Assembly: GCF_029168945.1 (NCBI RefSeq)
Contig: NC_083604.1
Span: 62,450,211 to 62,514,210 of the forward strand
Source: Cannabis sativa
Lineage: Eukaryota; Streptophyta; Magnoliopsida; Rosales; Cannabaceae
Direction of reading: 5' to 3'
DNA length: 64,000 nt
In this document: positions 39,646-51,017 of the stretch, in pieces
Layout of the letters: every line of letters starts with the position of its first letter
Position numbering within the stretch: the first letter of the stretch is position 1
Notes under the pieces: model-generated
The model's database searches: none
The model's input: only the letters and a program-made list of their open reading frames with translations
What the model was told of the DNA's origin: nothing
Position numbers and translations under genes: made by a program

Positions 39646-41387
39646 AACTCCCACTTGCACTAATATAAAACAAGCTCGCGAAATAGGTCAATTCGATGTC
39701 TTGATCTTCGGATCAAGTGTAGTATATTTGAATCCACCCAAACTTCGGAAACTAGTTCATAAATACTCTTATGAAACATCCTTTACTATATGCTTTACTC
39801 ATCAAGGGATACGAAATCTTTCTTGTTTTAAAAGTACATACGAATTAACGAGAGGACATATCTCTCATATTTTAAAATATGTAATTGAGATAATACGGTG
39901 TAGACTTTTCTTCGGTGATATAACTTTACGGTATTTTCGAATAGACCAAGTTATAGTTCTTCTCTGGTAGAGCTTGAATTATTATACAATAATTCCTCCA
40001 CCCCCAAAGTAAGCACCATCTTAAGAATTTCGAAATTAGATGGTGTGATACAAAGACAACTGATACACAGTTCCTTAATATCTGACATATAGATCACTTT
40101 CATAAATCCTTCTTGAATATCTTCTAATGTTCCCTATTTGATTACATCTCAGATAGCTCCCACTCAATAGCAGATGTCTGGTTAAATAATACTTTTAACC
40201 TCTGATTGTTTAGAGAGTTACCTAGTTGTGACTTTTGTATTAGTCTGAAACTTTAAGTCAAGACTAAGTCATCAACTTAGCAGACTAGTATTTGAAGTGA
40301 AAAATACATGCCAGAGATTAAAGTAATCAAAATTAAGATACCATAAAATTTTATGAGGATTAAGAATTCTTGGTTCAAGTCATTCGAATGGACTGAACTA
40401 GAGTTCTTTATCTTATTCTCATAATACTGATAAGCTATACCTATCCATGTGAATGGTTAGATTTACTTTTCAGTAGTGTTCTTAAGTACCTATCACAATT
40501 ATCAACCTAATGAAGATGGGTATAGAACTTTAAAATTCTCCCACTCAATTAAGGTAGTGTGAAACTTTAACAAAGAACTTTCAAAGGTATCAAACTTTTA
40601 CTTACAACGATAAAATCGAAATGGAACATACAATCAAGATCAAGAATCTATATTGACAATAGCTAACTCATTATATTACTTCTATGTTTAAACAAGATAT
40701 GTGTTTCATAGGGAATTGTGGAATGGTATCCACCCCTAAGAATATACATATAGGGTACTATGGATAACCTCCACCCCTAAGTATATAGAGATTATGATCC
40801 ACCCCTAAAGGTTGTAAAGATCATGATTCTCTTAGTGTGATAGAGTTTATGTGGAGTTGAATACTATCCAGAGTTCATTAGATATAAAAGATCGTTGAAC
40901 TGCATAGTTTTCTTAACTTTTCTCCACCCCTATCAGATCATAAGATCCTTTTATTAAACAAATTCTTAATAATTGTATGAGAATTAACAATTATTGATAA
41001 ACATAGAAATAATTTCTAATGTTTATATAATATAACTCTATGAAGAGTTGTAAATATTATAGAATTTGCATCAATAATAAAAGCACTTACACATACAAAC
41101 ATATAAATATAATGTGGTAATAATTGATGAAGATAAAATTAAATGAAGCTCAATCTCATAAATTGCAATAGGGAATTTCGAAAAAAAAAATTATTAATAT
41201 TAAAAAAAAATGTATTGCAACAATATGAGAAAAACAGGGATAAATATCCCTAACTAAAATTTGAAATCCAAATTGTCTTTAAACTAAAACAATTAATTCA
41301 AAAATTGAAGAGCTTCATCTTCATCTGGACGATTTCACCCTTGGTCCAGCTTGCTGATCCAACTCAATTGAGTTCAAGTAGCTTGGC
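39646..41387 (-). mobile_element. Element T, 3' non-coding region
   Basis: This has no coding similarity. The TCCACCCC-type motif (minus strand AGGGGTGGA) occurs near 40007, 40729, 40771, 40798 and 40923. The TCCACCCCCAAAGTAA block at 40005-40020 has exact-position counterparts in S, P and V. Confidence 0.75.
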
Positions 41388-41486
41388 CTATAAGAAGAAG
41401 AAAACAAATAAACAAAGTTAGTCCAGAATCATAAATCCAATTGGATAACAATTCACTAACTCTTTAAAGTTTATAAATGGAAATAC
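41388..41486 (-). other. Candidate intron after gag, element T
   Basis: This 99-bp segment on the minus strand has GTATTT at the donor, GGACTAAC at a branch-point position ~25 bases before the acceptor, and a TTCTTCTTCTTATAG acceptor. Spliced RNA would reach a stop five codons after the junction; unspliced RNA reaches one at 41464-41466. Confidence 0.55.
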
Positions 41487-42310
41487 CTTGTTTCTTTGCA
41501 AGAAGTTTAGGACACTGGGATTTCCAATGACCTTTTTCATTGCAGTGGAAACACTTTCCTTTAAGTGTAGCATCACCAGAAGGAACAGCCTTTTTATTGG
41601 CTTTTGTTCGCTTCTTAGTGTTGTGCCACTTCCTCTTCGATTTGGGCTTTGAAGCAGATGCAACATTTGCTTCAGGTTTTATCGTCCCATTACCATTACC
41701 AGGATGAGGTTTACTCCCTTTTTTCTTGGGTCCTCCAATCAAATTTTCATAAGTTTGAAGGTCATTAACTAATTCATGAAAGTCAATTTCCTTCTTATTC
41801 ATGACATAATTTGATGTATATGGTAGAAATGCTGGAGTCAGGCTGTTCAAGATAAGACTTACTTGAGTAGCACTGTCCATTTCAGCACCATGATCCTGGG
41901 CTTCTTGGAAATAACTGGACATGAGGAGAACATGATCACGCACGTTTTGATGAGGTTCCATCCGTGCGTTAATGTACTTCTTAGTCGCGTCAAGCGTATT
42001 TGAAGTGATGCCTTACCGAATAGCTCATTTAACTTCGTCATAACTTCGGCGGCCTTCTCGGTTTTAGAAACCGAGTTTTGAGGGTGTCGACCATGCTAGA
42101 AAGCATAAAGTATAGAGCTTTGTCATTTGCCTTCTGCCAACGCTCATACTTTTCTTTCACAGCTTTGGATGCATTATCCCCAGGCACTTCAGGTGACGGC
42201 TCAGTTAAAACAAACAAGGCACTTTCTCCTATGAGAGCAATATTAATGTTCTCATTCCATTTATTAAAGTTAGATCCATTCAGCTTATTTTCAGTCAACA
42301 GTGATAACAT
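41464..42310 (-). pseudogene. gag: Copia gag of element T (two frameshifts)
   Basis: This is the gag of the complete element. The first ~80 residues are open from 42310 (LTENKLNGSNFNKWNENI, then YFMLSSMVDTLKTRF). The frame shifts near 42050 and again near 41990. From 41961 to 41464 an intact C-terminal half has a basic Lys-rich linker and a perfect zinc knuckle, CFHCNEKGHWKSQC (C-x2-C-x4-H-x4-C), at about 41550-41510, which binds RNA. It ends AKKQGISIYKL. The knuckle is intact although the element's LTRs look young, so the frameshifts may be recent or inherited from the source copy. Confidence 0.9.
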
Positions 42311-45254
42311 GGGATTTATTTTGACAAAACAGGATACTACAAAATAATAGAAATCAACAAATAGAAATTAATAATGGTTTAATACACAAAATCAATTCAG
42401 AAATTATAAGCACATAGCAAGTAGGAATGATATGAGAAAATACTTAAAAAAAATTCAATCCTAAATAATTTCCAAGGTTTTCAACAAACTGATATCAGTG
42501 TCCCGTTTAGGCGAGAGTCAAAGCTACCATCCATTGAATAGAGTTGTCAGCTCATCTAAAATGTTAAACATTCTAGCAACCTTTTATTCGATCAAGATCA
42601 GAATCCAGCGTTGTCCCGTTTAGGCGAGAGTCAAGGCTATTCTATCTCATGAGCTTCTACCATTGTTTCGCAATTTGCAAGTCAAATATGGTCGCCACCA
42701 TTAGGGTGATCTATACCATATAAAACACTTACAAACCACTTATCATGCGAGATTAAACGGTGCGAAATTGCTAATGAACGTTCCTCCATTAGGGAGGATT
42801 ACTCACTAAAACAAACGCGGTGTAAAACCCACAATGGAGATCGAATATCTTAATAATAATATAGCTCATTGTTTAAAGTGTATTTTCTTATTATTCTAAT
42901 AAATAAATCTCATTAAATTCTATTTAAGAATTAAAATTCAAAAAATAAGAATTTAATATAATATTTATAAAATTATACTAGATGGTGATTGAAATAAAAT
43001 TAATTATTTCCATCTTAGTAATAATCTTAAATATAAATATTAAGGAAATTAATTTAAGTTGAATTAAATAAATAATTAGCAACTTAAAAATTTCCTTTGA
43101 GAATATATTTATTGAGTTCGAAAATTAAGTATAAAAACTATACAATTTTCGAAAATAATAAAAAAATAGAAAAGAAATACTTCAAGCAAAAATATTATCT
43201 ATCTAGATTTTCTTTTGACTAGTTAATTCAATTTCTAATAATATATATATTTTAAATTCATTTATTTTAAATTAATCAATTAAATGAAAAAATCATTGAT
43301 TGTAGTTGGTCCAAGAATTAATTAAAATAAATAATTAATTTACAACTCAATCTATTTTTCAAGATTAAAAAAAAAATTCAAAAATATTGCATAATTAAAA
43401 TGCAAATTTCGAAATTGATCAATAAAATAAAGAAAAATATATATTGAAAATTATTTAAATTTAAGTTGAAAAATTAAATTTCAACCTAAAAAAAATTTTC
43501 TATTTAATTAAGTGTCATGAAAGATCAATAAATATTTAAGTATCATGATGAAAATCAACTTAGATATTTAGATTTTTCAACTTAATTAAATGTATTAAAT
43601 TCAAGAAATAAATAATTAAGTGTAGAGAAGGCTTAATTATTAATTTCTATTTAATACTAGGAAAAATATACTTAATAAAATTGTACCAAAATTAATTATT
43701 TAAATAATTAATTTCACAAAAGTATAATATTTTCCTATTTAAATATTAGAAATAATAAGTAGTCTAGAAATTACTATCTAGAAAATATCTTATTTGACTA
43801 AGTATCTTTTCAAAATTTGAAAAATATCTAATTTAAGTTGTATAGAAAAAATCTAAAACTTAAATAATTTCAAATCTAGATTTAATTAAATATCACAAAT
43901 TAAGTTGTAACCACTTAATTTGAAGATATCTTTTAAAGTTAATATTTGAAAAGATATTAACCAAAAAAATATCTAAGATATTCCATTTCAAGTTAATATT
44001 TGAAAAAATATTAACTTAAAAAATATCTTAAGAATCTTTAATAACTAATGCCTAAGATTCCTCAACTTGATTTAAAATTTAAATCAAATATTCAAATTTA
44101 AGTTAGTTAAGAAAAATCAGTTGATACAACTAATTTATAACTTAAATAGGAATATTTAATTAAATAAGCTCGAGAAAGAATCTAGTTAGTTAAAATTCTA
44201 TATTTAATTAAATACAAGAAAAATACAAATAGTTTGTCTAGAAATAATATCTAAAACTAAAAGTGTTTTTCTTAAAATTAACTTTAAAATATTAAAATGA
44301 AAATAAATTTTCATATATTTTAAAAGTTAATTATGTTGCTAATTCAATTTTATTAGGTCAAACTAATATAATTAACCTAGTACAGTTATTCAAATCAGGC
44401 AAATGGGCCTTCACAATTGGGGTAGTTCATGTGAGGGGGTCTTGGGTTCGGTATGTCGTACCCACTTCTATGGCACCCAACTCTCACCTGAAGGCCCAAA
44501 AGAGAGGAATTTAACCTTAAAATGAATAACTGTTATTAATTGAATAGGTCCAATAACTAAATGGACCTAAATAAAATCTATCATGGTGTGACATTTTATT
44601 TAGCAACAACCTATATGCATCTATATAATAAAATAAACATATAGGCTCACACAGGCACACTTTGGATGGATCCTATCATGTTGCTAGGTCATACACAGAT
44701 GAAAGAAGATTGTAAAATTTACCTGTTACAAATTATTAACTTGACCAAGGGAGCCATCAGATCATTAGATCTGGCAAAAAGTAACCATGGCTATTTGCAA
44801 TCAAGTAATAATAGGTTTTTAAAACTTACACACAAGCTAAAAACACATACTCCTGCAACAAGGTTAGCTGGATAGTTGGAAGTAGGATTTATTTAATTTT
44901 AAATAAATAATTTCAAAAAATAAATAATTAAAAAAAATTAAATTAATTTCGAAAAAAAAATAAAATAAATTTAAATTTAGAAATTATTTTAAAAATAAAT
45001 ATTTAAAATTAAACCTACTATTTGAAAAATTAGGTTTCAACCAACCTAAATATCATTTCAAAATTTGCTAACTACTTTTAAAAATTAAATGTTATTTTAA
45101 AAATAAAAATTAGAAAAGATAAATAAAATATCTTTTCAGATTTTAAATTTAATTTAAATAAATAAAATTTAAAAATTTAAAAATTAGCAAAATATCTTAT
45201 ATCTATTTAAAATTACATGATTATAAATATCTTATTTTAAATTTAAATAAGGTC

Positions 45255-45455
45255 AAAATATCTAAAAAGATTTAAAAAATCTTAATAGATTAGATATTTT
45301 TAAAATATCTTAAAAGATAGGATATTTTTAAATATCTTAAAAGATATTATAAATATCTTTAAAAAATATTATAAATATCTTAAAAGATAAGATATTTTTA
45401 AATATCTTAAAAGATATTATAAATATCTTAAAAGATATTTTAAATATCTAAAAAA
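45255..45455. repeat. AT-rich tandem inverted array in T leader
   Basis: Units of AAATATCTTAAAAGATATT type, about 20-22 bp each and individually palindromic, are repeated about eight times. The homologous point in R (about 8290-8340) has only a short stretch, so the array is an expansion in T. Confidence 0.85.
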
Positions 45456-46013
45456 AATCTGACCTTAAATTTAAAAAAAATATAATCAAATTTAAAAATA
45501 AGATAGATTTTTAAGCAAAAAGATAAATACTAGTTCTATTCAAATTCAAATTACACTAATATCTTGAATTAAATTAAAAAAAAATTAAATTAATTCAAAA
45601 TGATAATTAGAATTGAATTAGGAATAGTAATAGTATATATATAAAACCATACAAAAAATTGGAAGTTAATTCCATGAAAAAATATGAAAAATTGAAGAAA
45701 ATTGAAAAAATTCGAAACTGTACGGACAGTTCTGCGATCGAGAAACTATCGGCCGATTTTGTCAAATCTTCAAAAAATCATAACTAATTCAAATAAAATC
45801 CAAATTGAGTTCTGTAAAAGGCTAACTTGCTTAATTTTTTCCATACTATCCAATAAAAATAATTCCAGAACCGAAATAACAATTATTTTTCACGAAAATT
45901 TTATAATCATCAATCAATCATCAAATAACACTCAATACAACATGATACCATCCAAAGAACATACAAACAATCGTTTTAAAGTCCAAATTACATGCAAGTA
46001 AATCAATTACCAT

Positions 46014-46026
46014 GGCTCTGAGGCCA
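46014..46026 (-). other. Primer-binding site of element T
   Basis: Minus-strand TGGCCTCAGAGCC lies two bases inside the 5' LTR and matches the initiator-Met complement at 10 of 13 positions. Confidence 0.78.
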
Positions 46027-46028
46027 GT

Positions 46029-47939
46029 TGTTGGGAATTATTCTACCAGGATCTTAGATCTACTCACAAGTATGTTTATTAACATCCTAAATATGAACTT
46101 TCTAAAACGATAAAATAAACACATATAAAGTTAAGAAAACCTTACATTGATGCAGCGGAATAAATGTCTCCTTCCACTCAGATCTCTAACCCTTGATTCC
46201 TTTACGTAGCGAGTATAATCAAGATCTGAGCCCGAATCTCCTTCTTCTTCAAGCTTTGATCCTTCACAGTCTTCCAATCTATGATTGAGTTACTGCTTGC
46301 TGTGTGTGGGCACTTACTCTTTCACTAGGGTCACGAAAAAGATGAAGGAAAAGAGGGAGAGAGGTTTCGGCCAAGGTAGAGAGTGAGGAAGGCTCAGTTT
46401 TCTGAAGAGAGAAATTTCTGTCACAAAGGCTTATTGAAAACTTGTATTTTGACTGAGCCATCACTTTCTATTTATAGGCAACTTACTAGGTTTAAGTTTA
46501 GAATTATTTGGCATTAAAATAATGAAAATAATAATTTGAAAAAGCCTTATAAGTGGCCGGCCATAGGTGTTGTAATGGGCCCCACTTAATTTTGCAATTT
46601 TATCAAATTTTATCTCTATTTTCTCAAAAATGCCAATTTTCTAATTCTAACCTTTTAAATGCCAAAACTAATTATTTAATAATTAAAATACATTATTAAA
46701 TAATATTGTCATTTAATTTAATTATTAATTAGACATATAAAGTCTATTAATAAATAAATAAACCTAGAAAACTCTTTTCCTTACAATTTCACCCCTGCTT
46801 AGTGAGAATTCATAAAATCAGACATAGTCTAACTTTAGAATTATAATTGATCAATCACGAATCAATTAATGAGTCTTACAAGCAGAATGTTCTCAACTAG
46901 AATGGGGACCATGGATCTATATGCTGAGCTTCCAATAAGTGAACCAAATTTACCAAGTAAACTCCTACTTATTAATTCTTCGTTGAATCCACTCTTAGAA
47001 CTTAGAATTGCACTCTCAGACTTATATAGAGCATATTGTATGTTTCACGATACCAATATACTATCTCATTTAACCATTGTTATAATCTTATTGTGATTTA
47101 AAGATCCTCTATATAGATGATTTACATCGAGATGGGATTTCTTTACCGTTCTCACCCCTCAATGTATTTTTCCCCTTAAAACACTTAGCTACCTGTAAAT
47201 GGTGTTTAGTGATCTAATAATTAGTCAGTTAAACAAGAGCTCATCCATTTACTTCTATTTGCTAAGCTCGAAGGGAATCATCACTTAACTTCTATACACC
47301 AGTAGAAGCTATAGATTCCATATTTATGTTCAGCACTCCCACTCAATCATACTATCATGTTCCCAAAATATACGTATCACCCTGACCCAAAAGTAGGCTT
47401 AACTAATAAATCAAAGAACATGAATAGCATTCCTGAGTTGAGCCCAAGCATATCAGGATTTAGATTCTTTTCAATCTTAAGATCAACTACTGATATTGAC
47501 TTGGAAAGATATGTATAACGGTAAGTTTGTAATATCTTAACTTAGTTGCAATATCGGTCCAGTCCAATATATACTCCATACATTCGAAACTAGTATACTT
47601 TACTAATGTCCTGGAAAGAACATAACACTTACTCCAAGTGTAAGTACACATCATCGCTGATTATCACATTAGTGTAAATCTAATAACACTGATGAAACAG
47701 GGACCAAAACTTTTGATTCATATGATCACAATCACATTCCACTGTGTTGACGATACTGTAATTGTGAATAAACATATGATCTGGATTTAACTGATTTTGT
47801 GTGTATGAATGTAATAAACATATTAAACATATTAAACCATTAGCATGTAAAATTCATGCAAACATCAATCACTTCAAATTTCTTATATTGATAACTAATC
47901 AGATTGTAAAGAGTTTTATTTAGGGCATAAAACCTAACA
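46029..47939 (-). repeat. 5' LTR of element T
   Basis: This 1911-bp LTR has a TATAAATA box on the minus strand at 46469-46476. Open frames inside it (46279-46464 and 46869-47096) recur in the other LTR only because the LTRs are near-identical. Confidence 0.93.
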
Positions 47940-48344
47940 TCAATATCTCTACTGGTCCAATTAAGTATTGGGTGTTATATAATCTATATATATAAAGGAG
48001 AAGTATGAAGCGGTGACGTGGCGCTCTAAAATCTCTCTAATTAGTCTTAATTATTCTCTCCTTATTTCTCTCATTTTATTAATTTTTTATTAGTTTCATA
48101 AATTAATATTTATTATATAAATCATATTTATATATAATCATATAAAAAAACTAAAGTTGTCGTATATTAGGTTTTTTTTTATAAAAAATGTATATTAGAT
48201 TTTTATCTATTAAGTGTACTTAATATAATTTTTTTTCCTTTTGTTTTAAATGCATATTAAATTTTTATTTATTAATATAAATATCTACTTAATTATTTAT
48301 TTAAATTTTTTAAACTACAAAATCCTAAACCTAATTATTTTTAA

Positions 48345-48634
48345 GAGAAACTTACAAAAATATTAGAATTTAGGCTAACTTTTACAAAAATACTCACACG
48401 AAAATCTTTTCAAAACTACTGTGTTTTTATAAAATACCAGTTGAACACAAAACAGAACAACTCAAAACAACAGTAGAATAACTAAAAAACACAAGTAGAA
48501 CAACAGTGAAAACTTAACACAGTATACTGCAGTATGAAACTTATAAAAAAAATACAGTAAAAAAATAAAAAATACCGTGTGGCAGTATTTTTGTAAAAAA
48601 AATGGCAAAAGTTAGTATACCATGTAAATTTCCC
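48345..48634. mobile_element. MULE-type MITE, copy 2 (290 bp), inside the Helitron
   Basis: This is homologous to 20809-21098 and has the same length, flanked by a perfect 9-bp TSD, TATTTTTAA (48336-48344 and 48635-48643). Its left terminus reads GAGAAACTTACA where copy 1 reads GGGAAACTTACA. Confidence 0.88.
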
Positions 48635-48649
48635 TATTTTTAATTCGAT

Positions 48650-49000
48650 GTTTCTCGCAACCCTCTAAGAATACACAACTCCATTATTAATCTTTCTATA
48701 TTAGTATTCCTCAAATTTTTTTATAATCACCTTTCTTTTTCTAATTTTATACTTTTTGCTAATTCTTTTTAGTTGTCCTTAGATTTATATGTTCATTATT
48801 TATTTTTATTTCTTTTTCTTTTTAATATTTCTCTCAACCCTCTAACAATACAAAAGTTCATTATTAATCTTTCTATATTATTATTCCTCAATTTTTTTTT
48901 GTAGTTACCTTTCTCTTTTTATTTTTACACTTTTTGCTAATTTTTTTTTATAATTATCCTTAGATTTATATGTTCATTGTTATTTTTTTTCTTTTCTTTT
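48650..49000. repeat. Tandem duplication in the Helitron
   Basis: Two ~180-bp units start TTTCTCGCAACCCTCTAA and TTTCTCTCAACCCTCTAA and share ATTATTAATCTTTCTATATT and CCTTAGATTTATATGTTCAT. They are imperfect, so the duplication is old. Confidence 0.8.
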
Positions 49001-49179
49001 TAAAAGTTATCCATATTATTAACTTTAATCGATAATGATCATGAAAAGGTCAATGTGTAATGTTTATTAGTAGTAATATGTCATTAGTCCCTTTCTATTT
49101 TAATTTTATATTGTGATATAAATAAATATTACATCAAATTATTTACAAATTATTATTGTTGTTATTGCAGTATTTAGTA

Positions 49180-49374
49180 CAGGGCCGGCCCTAGGTATAG
49201 GCGGGCTAGGCCCACACCTAGGGCTTACTCATTTTAGGGGCCAAAATAGAAAAATACATTTTAAGAAATATACATATATTTTTTTAATAATTTTTAAAAA
49301 TACTATTTATCTTTATAGTAAGAGTTCAAAAAAATTTTTTACCTGTAGCACATTTCAACTCAGGGCCGACCCTG
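49180..49374. mobile_element. hAT-type MITE (195 bp), inside the Helitron
   Basis: The termini are CAGGGCCGGCCCT and, inverted, CAGGGTCGGCCCT. A perfect 8-bp TSD, ATTTAGTA, flanks it (49172-49179 and 49375-49382), the TSD length of hAT transposons. It is non-coding. Confidence 0.9.
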
Positions 49375-50296
49375 ATTTAGTATCATGTTATTAGTCTGTT
49401 TTAGTTTTCTCTATTGTTATATTAATAAATTATTAATTCATCATATTTTTCACAATATTGTTATTGTATGTTGTTATGGTAGTAATTTGGTTTGTTTTAT
49501 TTAGAGAGAAAACCTATTGGAAGGGATAGTGATGACTACAAGTGAAAAAAGGTGATGAAAACATCTTTGAATATGATCAAGTGACGACTATAAGTGAGGT
49601 ACGGTGATGATAGTGATTTTGAATCATATAATTTTTTAAATTTATCAATTGTCTTTTTTTATATAGATCTCTATTTGTGTGATGATTCTTTAATTTCTAA
49701 TATTTTCTTCACTATAACCTTAGATAAATAACTTAATATCTAATTAGTTACAATTCATTCTTTTTTCTCATTATTAATTAATAGATTTTAGTTGGTATAT
49801 TTCTTCTATAATAAAATTTTAAATTCATTTATGTATAAAAGTGAGTAGATAATTTATTTTTTGATTTGTTTTGTATACACAAAAATATGTTGGGAATGAT
49901 AGTAAACTACAAGTTAGATATGACGATATATAACAACACTCTTAAATGTGATATGTTGACTAGAAGTGAGATACGGTGATGGAAACGGTTTTAAAATCAT
50001 ATGATGAGTTTTCTATAACTTTGTATATTCTCATGACAATTCACCCTCAAAATAAGGGACAAGCCTAACATATTATTATAATTAATAAGATTAAAATTTG
50101 ATATAATTTATTAGTTAGTTATCATTAAATAAAATTCATAATTTATTTTATAATATTATTTAAAAAAATTTAAATATCCGCCGCGAAGCGCGAGTTGTTC
50201 ACTAGTTTAATATAATAACTTGCTAATTAATCTCAACACGAAGTGTTAGTAACTATTATTGTCAAATAGCAATGTTCAATATATAAATATATTATA

Positions 50297-50712
50297 GGGT
50301 GATTCTACAATGCACCCCTAGAAAGGGACGTATTGATGCACCCTCTACTTGTTTCGTCATCTAAAAAAAATTAGTCTAATTTTTTTTTCATATTCATGTA
50401 CGTTATAGCTATTTAAGATATCTTACAAAATTTTGAGAAATTCGGAATAATTTACAGTATAGAAAACAATGTTCAAACAGTCTATTTTACACGCATATAA
50501 AATAAAATAGTCACGCGTGCAACACACTGCTTGAACGCAATTTTCAGCATGTTAAACTTTTCCGAATTTCTTAAAATTTTGCAGGATGTCTTAAATAACC
50601 ATAATTTACATGACCATGAAAAAAAAAATTGACCAAAAAATTATTTCGGATACTAAAGCAGATAGAGATGTATCGATATACCCCTTTTAAGGGATGCATT
50701 ATAAAAATTCTC
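50297..50712. mobile_element. Palindromic MITE (416 bp) upstream of the PLAT gene
   Basis: The ends GGGTGATTCTACAATG and, inverted, GAGAATTTTTATAATG start arms of ~190 bp, so the whole element is one imperfect inverted repeat with its centre near 50505. A perfect 9-bp TSD, TATATTATA, flanks it (50288-50296 and 50713-50721), which suggests a Mutator-like origin. It ends ~220 bp before the PLAT TATA box. Confidence 0.85.
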
Positions 50713-50745
50713 TATATTATATATGAAAGATAGGTTTTACTTACT

Positions 50746-50940
50746 GACGTGTCTACTGGATGACATTGTGAAATGACAATACTAACCACTCCCTTTATAA
50801 TATATAAAGAATGAAAATAACACGTGGTAAGCTACGGTTACTTTGCAACGTATATCCCAATCTTGAAGGACGCACTCAATCACAACCCAAGGAAAGTCAT
50901 CGCTCTATCATCATCCTCTAAATCTAATCGATTATATAAA
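50746..50940 (+). promoter_or_regulatory. Core promoter of the PLAT gene
   Basis: A TATATAAA box at 50933-50940 lies ~80 bp before the start codon, which leaves room for a short 5' UTR. Two ACGT-core elements of ABRE type precede it: GACGTGTC at 50746-50753 and ACACGTGG around 50820-50827 (G-box CACGTG at 50821-50826). Such sites bind bZIP/ABF factors and would fit abscisic-acid or stress induction, as known for Arabidopsis PLAT1. Function here is inferred from sequence only. Confidence 0.65.
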
Positions 50941-51017
50941 CCTCCATACACTACCCACACAAAACCCAAACGAAGCTTCACTCCTCCATAACTGTTCACT
51001 ACGCAGAGCCAATAACA

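Larger units (their letters stand above)
42311..46028 (-). mobile_element. Element T, long AT-rich leader
   Basis: This 3.7-kb untranslated leader lies between the PBS and gag. It contains the twice-repeated GTCCCGTTTAGGCGAGAG motif (about 42500 and 42613), the AAATGGGCCTTCACAATTGG block (44399-44418) shared with R and S, and an expanded AT tandem array at 45255-45455. Confidence 0.8.
37738..47939 (-). mobile_element. Complete non-autonomous copia element T
   Basis: This 10,202-bp element on the minus strand has a perfect TSD, TCAAT (37733-37737 and 47940-47944). Its LTRs are 37738-39645 and 46029-47939. The order on the minus strand is 5' LTR, PBS, ~3.7-kb AT-rich leader, gag, intron-like segment, ~1.7-kb non-coding region, polypurine tract, 3' LTR. 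There is no trace of protease, integrase, RT or RNase H. The two LTRs look ~99 percent identical by eye, so this is a recent insertion. It must depend on a relative for pol functions. Confidence 0.92.
47983..50205 (+). mobile_element. Non-autonomous Helitron (2.2 kb)
   Basis: The 5' end TCTATATATATAAAGGAG follows an A, and the 3' end CTAG precedes a T, as Helitrons require. Thirteen bases before the CTAG a CGCGAAGCGCG hairpin stands in an otherwise AT-rich sequence, the usual Helitron 3' hairpin. There are no TIRs or TSD. No Rep/helicase sequence is present. It carries a MULE-type MITE (48345-48634), a hAT-type MITE (49180-49374) and an internal ~180-bp tandem duplication (48650-49000). Confidence 0.87.
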
